DNA from: Candidatus Rokuibacteriota bacterium
GTDB taxonomy: Bacteria > JAUVQV01
NCBI GenBank assembly: GCA_030609125.1
Contig: JAUWCW010000022.1
Span: 1-12,819, forward strand
Length of the DNA: 12,819 nucleotides
Direction: 5' to 3'
Of the stretch, positions 1-6,744 are shown one piece after another. Below the pieces are notes generated by a model. That model was given only the letters and a program-made list of their open reading frames with translations, ran no database searches and had not been told where the DNA came from. How positions within the stretch are numbered: position 1 is the first letter of the stretch; the number at the start of each line of letters is the position of its first letter. The position numbers and the translations under genes are program-made.

Positions 1-623
1 GGCTTTTCGACCTGGACAATACGCTCTATCCTCAGGCGTCCGGCCTCTTTGCCGCCATCGACGCCCGCATCAACCGCTACCTGCAGAAGTATTTCGACGT
101 CGGGTGCGAACGGGCGGATACGGTGCGAAGGGACTACTTTCACCGCTACGGCCTGACGCTGGTGGGCCTGATGCGGGAACGGGGTGCCGATCCCGACCAC
201 TACCTGGAATATGTCCACCGGGTGGAAGTGGGGAATTACCTCCGGCCCAACGAGAGACTCAGGTCCGTCCTGAAGTCGCTTCCGGCCCCCAAGGCCATAT
301 TCACCAACGGATCGCGCACCCATTCGGTCGCCGTCATGCGTGCCCTCGGGGTGGAGGAGCTCTTCGAGGATATTTTCGACATCGCCTCCGTCGATTTCAT
401 TCCCAAACCGGACCCGCGCTCCTACCGGATGGTGCTGGACCGCCTCGGGGTCGAGGGGGAGGAAGCGGTGCTGGTGGAAGACCTGGAGAAGAACCTGCCG
501 CCGGCGAAGGATCTCGGCATGAGGACCGTCCTGGTGGGCCGAACCTGCGGCAACGGCGCCGCCGATTACGTTCTCGAATCGCCGGAGGAACTCCCCTCGG
601 TGCTCGCCGGGCTTTCCGGGTGA
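1..623 (+). CDS. HAD-family hydrolase, probable pyrimidine 5'-nucleotidase type (5' end missing)
   Basis: The reading frame is open from base 3, so the true start lies left of the window. HAD motif I is visible at the very edge as LFDLDNTLYP, with the nucleophile Asp and the second Asp two residues later. Motif II is IFTNGS, motif III is the Lys of KPDPRSY, and motif IV is VLVEDLEKNL followed by an LGM-TVLVG strand. A helical cap lies between motifs I and II. The DNTLYP signature and the VED-x-x-x-N motif IV are typical of the SDT1/YjjG-like pyrimidine 5'-nucleotidase branch, which dephosphorylates nucleotides or related small phosphates in the cytoplasm; the substrate cannot be read from sequence. 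Only a few N-terminal residues seem to be missing. The gene ends one base before the stop of the convergent 30-heme cytochrome gene and has no evident functional link to it. Confidence 0.85.
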   Translation, partial: LFDLDNTLYPQASGLFAAIDARINRYLQKYFDVGCERADTVRRDYFHRYGLTLVGLMRERGADPDHYLEYVHRVEVGNYLRPNERLRSVLKSLPAPKAIFTNGSRTHSVAVMRALGVEELFEDIFDIASVDFIPKPDPRSYRMVLDRLGVEGEEAVLVEDLEKNLPPAKDLGMRTVLVGRTCGNGAADYVLESPEELPSVLAGLSG

Positions 624-624
624 A

Positions 625-3600
625 TCACTCCCCGGCGCCGCGCCGCCGGGGCTCCGCCGGCTCTCTCTCCGGGAAATGGTACTGCCGGTACAGCTCCAGA
701 GTGTCCTCCCCGTGGCACTCCTTGCAGAGGGAACCTCCTATGGAGAAGGTGCTGCGCTCCTTGAGAAAGCTGTTCTGCGAGTCGCCGTCAAGGGGGACCC
801 CCATCCCCGAGCGGGACGTGTCCGGCTCCCAGCGGTGCACGTCGTGGCAGGTGGCGCAGGAGATGTACCCGCGGTTTTTTTTCTCACCCTCGGCGTCATA
901 CAGGGCGAGGGACGAGGCGGACCCGAAGAGAGAGCTCTGCCTCCGGACGAAGGGACGGCTCACCATCCCCTTGCCGGGATAGGAGACGAGATGAGCTTCT
1001 ATCCGGGGGGGTACGGTGGCCTCGTCGATCCCCTCCTCCTCGTGACAGCCGCGGCAATATCTGCTCTGCGGGTCCTCTCCCGGCCCGGTTTCCCGGCTCC
1101 AGAGAAAGGGCAGATGCCGGGCGTTGTGGACGCTGTGGCAGGAGCCGCACACACCGCTCTCGTCCGCCGTGAGGCCGTCAAGATTCATGGTGTCCGGCGC
1201 CGTTACGCGAAGGTCGTGGTCGGTGCCGACTACCATTGAGCGCTGGGCGTGGCAGGGAAAGCAGAGCGGTGAGTAGCCGTCGGCCTCCATGCGGAGAAAG
1301 CTCGTCGCCGGGCCCCCTTCCACCGTGACCGTCCCGCCCCCCGCAGATGAGGGTGACCAGATGTGGGGGTTGTGGCAGGTCCCGCAGGAGACCTTTCCGC
1401 GGAAGTACTTCCGGCCCGAGGGCAGGTAGAGGGGCAGTTCCTTTCCCGGATTGGCCCCGGGACTCATCGCGAGCGGGTGATCGGCGCCTCCCTCTCCCCT
1501 TTCGTGACAGCGCAGGCAGATCTCGCTCCCGTAGGATTCTTCCTTCTCGAGAGGATACGGCCACATGAGCAGCTTCTGTCCTCCGTGGGCAAGGTGACAG
1601 ACTTCGCAGAGGCCCTCCCCGTCCCCCTTCGCGCTGAGGTCGTGCTTCGTTCCCGCTACGGGGCTTTCAGCGGAATGGCATTTCAGGCAGAGGGGAGAAC
1701 GGCCGGAGGAGGGACTGACGAGAAAGCTGGTGCTGTTGTCTCCGGGACTGAAGAAATCTCCCTTGTCGGCCGGGTTGAAGGGGTTCCAGACGTGGGTGTC
1801 GTGGCAGCCGTCGCAGTCGACCGCCCCCATCTCGGGGTTCTCGCCGACCACGTCGGGGACGGGGTGGGTCCGCTCGCTGACAACGTTGCCCTGGGCAAAG
1901 GAGCCGTCGCTGTGGCAGTCGGTACAGAAGGGGAATAGCCTGCCGGGCTCTCCGGGGCTGGGCTCGACCTCGCGCGCCCACGAGTCCCCGAGACCGCTGC
2001 TGTGGGCAAGATGGCACGCCCCGCAGGTCCCGGTACTGGAAGCGGTTTCGCCGAGGCGGTTTTTTTCCCCCGGGAAGTAGAGGGCCAGGTCGTGCTTCGT
2101 CCCCTTGACGGCCTCCTGCCTGCGGTGGCAGCCGAGACAAAGCTCGGCCCTCTTTTCCCCGGATTTGAGCCGGAGAGAGTACTCCACGGGGTCGCGGTGA
2201 ACGTCGTGGCAGGTGGCGCAGGTGAGAAGCCCCCGCTTCAGCCGCCGGCCGTCGTCCCAGAAGAGAGGAAGGTCGCGTCCGCCCGTCCCCCCCGAGGGTG
2301 TGACACCCAGGATGTGGCCGAAGTAACCTCTCATGGGAACCGACCCCTCCAGGCCGTGACAGTGCCAGCAGACCTTTTCGATCACGCTCCCCCCCATCCC
2401 CGTCTCCTCCAAAGGGATGTTCCACCCGTGGCTGCTGTGGCAGGACCCGCAGGTGTCGCGGCCGTGGGGAGTCGATGCCATTTCCTGCATGGCGGTGTGA
2501 CAAAGCGTGCAGGAATAGTTCTCCAACGGCAGCACGAGGCCTGTCCCCTCCGGCTCTCCTCCGTGGGCCCTGTGACAGGTGAGACAGACCACCTCTCCGT
2601 CGGGTCCCGTCGTTCCGCCGGCCTCGAGAAAGGCCGTGGACACCGACGCCTTCCCGGGTTTGACCGCAATCGGATGGGTGCCGAAGTCGGCGGTCTTCGG
2701 TGCCAGGGAGTTCTGCGCTCTGTGGCAGTACAGGCAGAGGGCCTGCCTGCTCACGACGAGCCCCGCCGTTTCCTTGAGGCTGCCGTGGGCCTTGTGACAG
2801 GAGAGGCACTGCACCGTGTCTTTCCCCCCCATGATTCCGCCGTAGCCGACGAGCTTGGTGAGCTTCGCCTTGTCCTGTTCTCCGACAGTGGCGCCCACGG
2901 GGTGGTTCCAGCTGTTGGATCCGTCGAAATGAGGCCCATGACAAGCACGGCAGAGGGTGTCGAGAGCGGAAGGAGACTCTGCCAGAAGGCTGCCCTTTTT
3001 CCCGAGGCCGGCGGCATTGTGGGCCCGATGGCAGGAAAGGCAGCCTACCCGTCCTTTCAAGAAGGGATGATTTCCTTCGCCTCCCGCGGCTGAAGAGTGG
3101 CTCTCGTGGCACTGGAGGCAGAGTGTACCGTCCGCAGTCGCCCCTTTCAACAGGTCCTCCCGCGGCGCCCGGTGCAGGGCGTGACATGTCGAGCACGACG
3201 GGCCGCTCCCGGCGACGGTGTGGCTGGCGCCTCCCGGCCCCGCACCTTCCGTGCTGGGGTTGTCACTGTGGCAGCCGGCGCAGAGCCTGCTGGCCGTGCT
3301 CTGGCGTATCAGGCCTCGGCCGGAAGCGCGGTGGATCCTGTGGCAGGAATCACACGTCGGCCGGCTCTTACCCCTGCCGGCCCCACCGCTTGACGGGGAG
3401 GGGTGGTTCCCCCCCTTCCTTCCTCCCCTGCCGGGATGGCACGTGAGGCAGTGGGCGGAGTAGCCCTTTCTGAATCGCATGAAGGTGGCAACGCCCTCGG
3501 TCTGCACGTGGGGATTGTGGCAGGTGCCGCAGGAGGCCCGCACCCCCGGGCCCGGCTCAGTGGAGCGGCCGTCGGCACGGTGCTGCAGCCCCGACCACGT

Positions 3601-3852
3601 GGAGCGGCGCGAGTCGCGGACCGGCCCGTTGTGGCAGCTGTAGCACATGTCCCGCTCGCCGGGAGCCGAGGCGTCGCGAAGTGAGAGGAAGTTGAAGAGG
3701 TCCGACTTCTCCTGCTCGATGCGTTCGAGGTGGCAGACTCCGCAGCGGCGAGGGAGGGTTGGACTTCCGGCGCCCTTCTCCTCTTCCGCCCCGAGTGGCC
3801 CTGCGAGCAGCAGGAAACCTGCCAGGAGGAACAGGGAGCAGAGACGGGGCAT
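625..3852 (-). CDS. giant secreted multiheme cytochrome c, 30 CxxCH motifs
   Basis: This 1075-residue protein has a signal peptide (MPRLCSLFLLAGFLLLAG, cleavage near PLGA|EEE) and 30 canonical CxxCH heme c sites, about one per 36 residues, with no other recognisable domain. Most odd-numbered sites are CxxCHxxH, as in the doubled-CXXCH families. The N-terminal half is a run of two-heme units of the form CxxCHxxH...LCxxCH. From about residue 544 the pattern becomes a four-heme module seen three times (about 544, 678 and 821) and cut short at about 997. The modules share LxLY..G....RG before the first heme, SFL before the second, and GTKHDL or GTDHDL after it. It is expected to be exported and matured by the cytochrome c machinery, and to act as an electron conduit in the periplasm or outside the cell. 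The start was chosen at 3852 because the longer open frame upstream is an out-of-frame shadow of the DUF4177 gene. The two genes share a TAATG stop/start, which implies translational coupling. Confidence 0.95.
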   Translation of the reverse strand: MPRLCSLFLLAGFLLLAGPLGAEEEKGAGSPTLPRRCGVCHLERIEQEKSDLFNFLSLRDASAPGERDMCYSCHNGPVRDSRRSTWSGLQHRADGRSTEPGPGVRASCGTCHNPHVQTEGVATFMRFRKGYSAHCLTCHPGRGGRKGGNHPSPSSGGAGRGKSRPTCDSCHRIHRASGRGLIRQSTASRLCAGCHSDNPSTEGAGPGGASHTVAGSGPSCSTCHALHRAPREDLLKGATADGTLCLQCHESHSSAAGGEGNHPFLKGRVGCLSCHRAHNAAGLGKKGSLLAESPSALDTLCRACHGPHFDGSNSWNHPVGATVGEQDKAKLTKLVGYGGIMGGKDTVQCLSCHKAHGSLKETAGLVVSRQALCLYCHRAQNSLAPKTADFGTHPIAVKPGKASVSTAFLEAGGTTGPDGEVVCLTCHRAHGGEPEGTGLVLPLENYSCTLCHTAMQEMASTPHGRDTCGSCHSSHGWNIPLEETGMGGSVIEKVCWHCHGLEGSVPMRGYFGHILGVTPSGGTGGRDLPLFWDDGRRLKRGLLTCATCHDVHRDPVEYSLRLKSGEKRAELCLGCHRRQEAVKGTKHDLALYFPGEKNRLGETASSTGTCGACHLAHSSGLGDSWAREVEPSPGEPGRLFPFCTDCHSDGSFAQGNVVSERTHPVPDVVGENPEMGAVDCDGCHDTHVWNPFNPADKGDFFSPGDNSTSFLVSPSSGRSPLCLKCHSAESPVAGTKHDLSAKGDGEGLCEVCHLAHGGQKLLMWPYPLEKEESYGSEICLRCHERGEGGADHPLAMSPGANPGKELPLYLPSGRKYFRGKVSCGTCHNPHIWSPSSAGGGTVTVEGGPATSFLRMEADGYSPLCFPCHAQRSMVVGTDHDLRVTAPDTMNLDGLTADESGVCGSCHSVHNARHLPFLWSRETGPGEDPQSRYCRGCHEEEGIDEATVPPRIEAHLVSYPGKGMVSRPFVRRQSSLFGSASSLALYDAEGEKKNRGYISCATCHDVHRWEPDTSRSGMGVPLDGDSQNSFLKERSTFSIGGSLCKECHGEDTLELYRQYHFPEREPAEPRRRGAGE
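630..651. terminator. GC-rich hairpin at the convergent gene ends (candidate terminator structure)
   Basis: CCCCGGCG (630-637) and CGCCGGGG (644-651) form a perfect 8-bp stem with a 6-nt loop. It starts 7 nt after the stop of the + strand HAD gene and lies inside the last codons of the minus-strand cytochrome gene. No T-tract follows on either strand, so it is not a textbook intrinsic terminator. It may mark or stabilise the 3' end of the HAD mRNA, or simply reflect GC-rich coding sequence. Confidence 0.3.
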
Positions 3853-4055
3853 TACTCCATGGCGCGCTTGAAGATGTAGAACGCCCCCTTGACCTCTCCC
3901 TGACTGGTGGTGAAGGGGGACACTCCGACCAGCTGCCATCCCTCCTGGCCGGCCTTGTTGATGCGGGTCAGGTCCAGTCCCGACTTGGGCATGCCCCCGA
4001 ACATGTCGGGGTGAGGCACATAAACCTGTCCGTATTCCCAGCGTTTCTCCGCCAT
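3852..4055 (-). CDS. small DUF4177-like protein, 67 aa
   Basis: This short protein has no signal peptide or membrane segment. It carries the DUF4177 pattern: an N-terminal WEYGQVYV strand, then INKAGQEGWQLVGVSPF, then the terminal YIFKRAME strand. The EGW-LV-V core and the closing FKR are the family hallmarks. The family has no established biochemical role. The start has a good ribosome-binding site (AGGGAG, about 5 nt upstream). The stop codon TAA shares its last A with the ATG of the 30-heme cytochrome gene, so the two are probably translationally coupled. This placement suggests a regulatory, assembly or dosage role for the cytochrome, but nothing in the sequence proves it. The protein is predicted to be cytoplasmic. 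Confidence 0.8.
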   Translation of the reverse strand: MAEKRWEYGQVYVPHPDMFGGMPKSGLDLTRINKAGQEGWQLVGVSPFTTSQGEVKGAFYIFKRAME

Positions 4056-4083
4056 CGCTTTCTCCCTGTTGCGATTGTCTTCG

Positions 4084-4112
4084 AAGATAACAGATTTTCA
4101 GCATCCTTTACA
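4084..4112 (-). promoter_or_regulatory. possible internal promoter before the DUF4177/30-heme gene pair
   Basis: This lies in the 80-nt gap after the NHL gene. On the minus strand TGTAAA (4112-4107) and TATCTT (4089-4084) are separated by 17 nt, and TG lies just upstream of the -10 as in extended -10 promoters. The match is modest (3/6 and 4/6). A 10-bp palindrome, TCTTCGAAGA (4078-4087), overlaps the -10 element and could be an operator. It would allow the last two genes of the block to be expressed separately. Confidence 0.3.
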
Positions 4113-4135
4113 GCCCCGCGAGGACAGCCGGTGCC

Positions 4136-5083
4136 TTAGTTTCGGCCCGGGATTTGAAGGGCCCGCACGCGGCCGGCTCCCATTTCCAGGACGAAAACCG
4201 TCGATCCCCTGACGGCGAGGCTGACGGGGTTGCTGAAGATAAGCGGCTTGTTGTCCGCCCCGCAAAGGGTGGATTGGTATCCCCCCTGCAAGTCGTAGAC
4301 CTGGATGACCCCGAGGTAGTTGTCCGCCACCAGCAGCAGGTTCTCGCCCCAGAGGCCCAGCCCCGCCGGCCGGTAGAGGGTGCCCTCGGTGACCCCGAAC
4401 TCGCCGAACTCAAGCAGCGGGTCGCCGGCGGGAGTGAAGATCTTTATCCTGCTGTTGAGGGAGTCGGAGACGATGATCCTTCCCAGGGGGTCCTGGAGGA
4501 GTCGGAAGGGGTAGCGGAACTTGCCGGGCCCGTCGCCGAGCTCTCCCCACTGAACTGATGGTGTTCCCTCAAGGTCGTAGACCTTGACGCTGTGCGCCTC
4601 GTTGTCGACAACGAAGCACTGGCCCCTGGCGACTTCAACTCCCACAGGCTCGGTGGGACTCTCCCCGCCGCCCGTCGGAAACTCTCTTATCCGCTCGCCT
4701 TTCTGGTTGATGACGACGATTTTTCCCGCTCCCGATGCGGCCAGGTAGAGATTGTCGTCGCCGCCCACGTCGAAGCCGAGATACGAAGCGGAGCTTCCTC
4801 CAGGCAGTTTGGTGGCGGAGAGGAACTTGCCCTCGAGCCCGTAGCTGATCACGCGGGCGTTGAGGTCATCGAGGACGAAGAGACGGTCTCCGTGAAGGGT
4901 GAGGTCTGCGGGCTGACGCAGGGGAACCGTCGCGGCGCTGCTGATGGTAAAGAGAGGAGCGGTCTTCAAACAGGCCGCTCCGCCGGGGCTTCCCGCCACG
5001 AGACAGAGGGCGACCGCCGCCGCCCCGGCCGCCGCTTGCCGCCGGAGCCTGCTTTCAAGTATGAGGGTCCTGAGAAGCACCAT
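4136..5083 (-). CDS. exported NHL-repeat six-bladed beta-propeller protein
   Basis: The protein has 315 residues. An N-terminal hydrophobic segment (AAAGAAAVALCLVAG) preceded by arginines acts as a signal peptide. Cleavage could be at the Ala-Ala before Cys39 (GGAACLK), possibly giving a lipoprotein, though the lipobox is poor. The rest is six NHL-type blades, each with the pattern P-x-x-(L/V)-(strand)-(V/L)-x-D-x-x-x-x-x-(V/I)-x-x-(Y/F). Examples are QPADLTLHGDRLFVLDD, EPVGVEVARGQCFVVDN, and RPAGLGLWGENLLLVADN. Such propellers are binding scaffolds; some bind proteins or ligands and a few are enzymes. There is no heme motif. It starts 9 nt after the triheme cytochrome stop, with GGGAG just before the ATG. 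NHL proteins recur in Geobacter-type multiheme clusters, so an extracytoplasmic scaffold or docking role is plausible but inferred. Confidence 0.85.
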   Translation of the reverse strand: MVLLRTLILESRLRRQAAAGAAAVALCLVAGSPGGAACLKTAPLFTISSAATVPLRQPADLTLHGDRLFVLDDLNARVISYGLEGKFLSATKLPGGSSASYLGFDVGGDDNLYLAASGAGKIVVINQKGERIREFPTGGGESPTEPVGVEVARGQCFVVDNEAHSVKVYDLEGTPSVQWGELGDGPGKFRYPFRLLQDPLGRIIVSDSLNSRIKIFTPAGDPLLEFGEFGVTEGTLYRPAGLGLWGENLLLVADNYLGVIQVYDLQGGYQSTLCGADNKPLIFSNPVSLAVRGSTVFVLEMGAGRVRALQIPGRN

Positions 5084-5092
5084 CTCTCCCGG

Positions 5093-5749
5093 CTACTGCT
5101 TCTGGGGGAAATACCACTTGGCCCCTCGGGAGAGGATGAAGAAGTCGGGGAGTTTCTCCAGTGAGGCCTCCGCCTTCGACGAGAGTCCCGGCCTCGCGTA
5201 GCGGGCCATCTTCCCCTTCCCGTGGCACTGCGTGCATCCCGGACCGCGGTCGAAGCACTTCTGTCTGTCGATGACCCGGTCTCTCAGGGCCGCCAGGTCC
5301 CTTGTGCTCCCGTCCAGCGGGGCGTCGAGCTTCAGAAAGAGCTTCTTCGCCGCGGTCCCTTCCGCCTCGCCCTCTTTCAGGGGTCGCGGCGGACGGTCCC
5401 AGACCAGGTCGGGCTGTTCACCCGACGCCCCAGCCCAGTGACAGACGAGACACTCGAGAAAGCCGGCGTGCTGGTTGAAGAAGGCCGGCTTTACGCCTTC
5501 TCCGGGATGGGGCGGCAGGGAGTGGCACTTGCCGCAGAAGGAGGCGGACTCGGGATGCTCCGGCGGCCCCGTCGGCAGATGGAGGGTGGCGCCTGCCATC
5601 ATGGTCCGCCTCTGCTCCAGGAGCCGGCTCTTCATCTCCGTCCAGTCGGAGGCGTCGTGACGCGGCCACGCGACGAAAACGGCCAGCGCCGCGAGGGCCG
5701 TGAAGAGCGCCGCCGCCGCCGGGGACCCCTTCCGCGAGGACCCGCTCAC
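5093..5749 (-). CDS. membrane-anchored triheme cytochrome c
   Basis: The protein has 218 residues and starts at GTG 5749, which shares GTGA with the stop of the cytochrome b gene. Longer open frames upstream are shadows of that gene. A single N-terminal membrane helix (about residues 11-28, after SSRKGS) leaves the rest in the periplasm. CxxCH sites are at residues 72-76 (CGKCH), 100-104 (CLVCH) and 172-176 (CTQCH). His residues at 81, 94 and elsewhere could be distal ligands. A charged linker of about 65 residues separates heme 2 from heme 3. The C-terminal segment KLPDFFILSRGAKWYFPQK carries no heme motif. The 4-base overlap with the cytochrome b gene argues that the two products work together as an inner-membrane electron-transfer module passing quinol electrons to periplasmic hemes. 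I recognise no named family. Confidence 0.88.
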   Translation of the reverse strand: MSGSSRKGSPAAAALFTALAALAVFVAWPRHDASDWTEMKSRLLEQRRTMMAGATLHLPTGPPEHPESASFCGKCHSLPPHPGEGVKPAFFNQHAGFLECLVCHWAGASGEQPDLVWDRPPRPLKEGEAEGTAAKKLFLKLDAPLDGSTRDLAALRDRVIDRQKCFDRGPGCTQCHGKGKMARYARPGLSSKAEASLEKLPDFFILSRGAKWYFPQKQ

Positions 5750-6738
5750 AGCTCCTCCTCCTCCTCGATCTCCGCGGTGCTCTCCCGGGCCCTGCGCGCC
5801 AGGGGATGAAAGGGGTCGTCCTTCACGAACTGCCGGAAGTTCTCCATCGCCATGGCCCGCTCTCCCATCTTCCTGAGGACGACGGCCATGTTGTACCGCG
5901 CCTGCGAGTAGCCGGGGTAGCGCTCCAGCGCCCGGCGGTAGTGGAAGAGCGCATCGACGTATTTTTCCTCCTTCGCCAGCAGGTTCCCCGCCTTGAGTTC
6001 TTCCTCGACGGTCTCTTTCTCGAGACTTTGCTCGTTCTCTTCTGCCTCCTCGGCTGTCTTCTTGCCGATGCTCGCGAGGCGCTCTTGCTCCTGGATCTGA
6101 AAGGCGCGGTGGTGCCCGGCCACCTTGGCCGCCGCCAGCTCCTCCGACATGGATCCTGTGATCCAGGTCCACTGGGGCACGAACCGCCCCTCCCAGGTCA
6201 GGACGCCGTAGAGGTGCCAGAGTGCGACCGCCAGGAGCAGGAGGGAGAGTCCGCGGTGCAGGTGGGCAAGAAGTCCCACGGCGGGCAGGAGGCTGTAGGA
6301 ACCGAAATACTCCCAGAGCCCGACGCCGATTCCCGTCAGGGACAGTCCCGTCAGAAGAAGGCCCGTGCCCCAGTAGAGGGCCTTCTGGGAGGGGCGGAAG
6401 AGATCGGCCTCGGGCCGTTCGTCTTCGCCGCCGAGGAGGTAGCCGGCCTGTCGTCGCAGGTCCGTCCAGTCTCCCTTTTTCCAGCCCAGGGGGAAGGTGG
6501 ACCAGTTGCGCCCCTCAATGTACCCTCGCACGAAGAGGTAGGTCGCATGGTAGCCGATGAGCGTGAGGGCCGCCATGCCCGACCACTGGTGAACCCGGTA
6601 CCAGAGGTCAAGATCCATGCCCGCCGGCACCGGGGAGCCGGCGATGACGTACCCGGTGCCCAGTGCTCCCAGCGCGGCGAGGATCAGGGCCCCGTGCTGC
6701 AGCCGCAGGTGCAGGCTCATTCTGGGAATAGTTTTCAC
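5746..6738 (-). CDS. four-helix cytochrome b fused to a C-terminal TPR domain
   Basis: The protein has 330 residues. Four membrane helices lie at about residues 15-34, 48-71, 119-144 and 155-180. Histidines suited to bind b-type hemes are at 15, 50, 64, 159, 161 and 175, as in formate-dehydrogenase-gamma/cytochrome b561-like quinone-reactive subunits. After a charged linker rich in Glu (about 215-245), two TPR-like repeats follow (about 245-278 and 279-312; motifs NLLAKEEKYVDALFHYRRAL and YNMAVVLRKMGERAMAM), then an acidic tail. If the N terminus is cytoplasmic, four helices place the TPR in the cytoplasm. The probable role is quinol oxidation (or reduction) coupled to the neighbouring c-type cytochromes. 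The start is GTG 6738, with GGGAGG 9 nt upstream; an ATG seven codons in is the alternative. The TPR fusion is not part of the usual family architecture. Confidence 0.85.
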   Translation of the reverse strand: MKTIPRMSLHLRLQHGALILAALGALGTGYVIAGSPVPAGMDLDLWYRVHQWSGMAALTLIGYHATYLFVRGYIEGRNWSTFPLGWKKGDWTDLRRQAGYLLGGEDERPEADLFRPSQKALYWGTGLLLTGLSLTGIGVGLWEYFGSYSLLPAVGLLAHLHRGLSLLLLAVALWHLYGVLTWEGRFVPQWTWITGSMSEELAAAKVAGHHRAFQIQEQERLASIGKKTAEEAEENEQSLEKETVEEELKAGNLLAKEEKYVDALFHYRRALERYPGYSQARYNMAVVLRKMGERAMAMENFRQFVKDDPFHPLARRARESTAEIEEEEEL

Positions 6739-6744
6739 AGCCGT

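Noticed and set aside
2002-3093. Long + strand open frame (363 codons) opposite the 30-heme gene.
   Set aside because: It is the antisense shadow of the CxxCH-coding strand. High GC removes stop codons, and no domain or export signal is seen.
835-3600. Recurrent GTGGCAG...GCAGG words on the + strand, looking like dispersed DNA repeats.
   Set aside because: They are the reverse complement of repeated CxxCH codons, with variable spacing. They reflect protein repetition, not a CRISPR array or DNA element.
3853-4104. N-terminal extension of the 30-heme reading frame up to 4104.
   Set aside because: It has no signal peptide, looks like shadow translation of the DUF4177 gene, and a good signal peptide starts at the ATG at 3852.
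5750-6172. Extension of the triheme cytochrome frame upstream of 5749.
   Set aside because: It is Gly/Arg-rich shadow sequence opposite the cytochrome b frame. The GTGA overlap start gives a proper membrane anchor.
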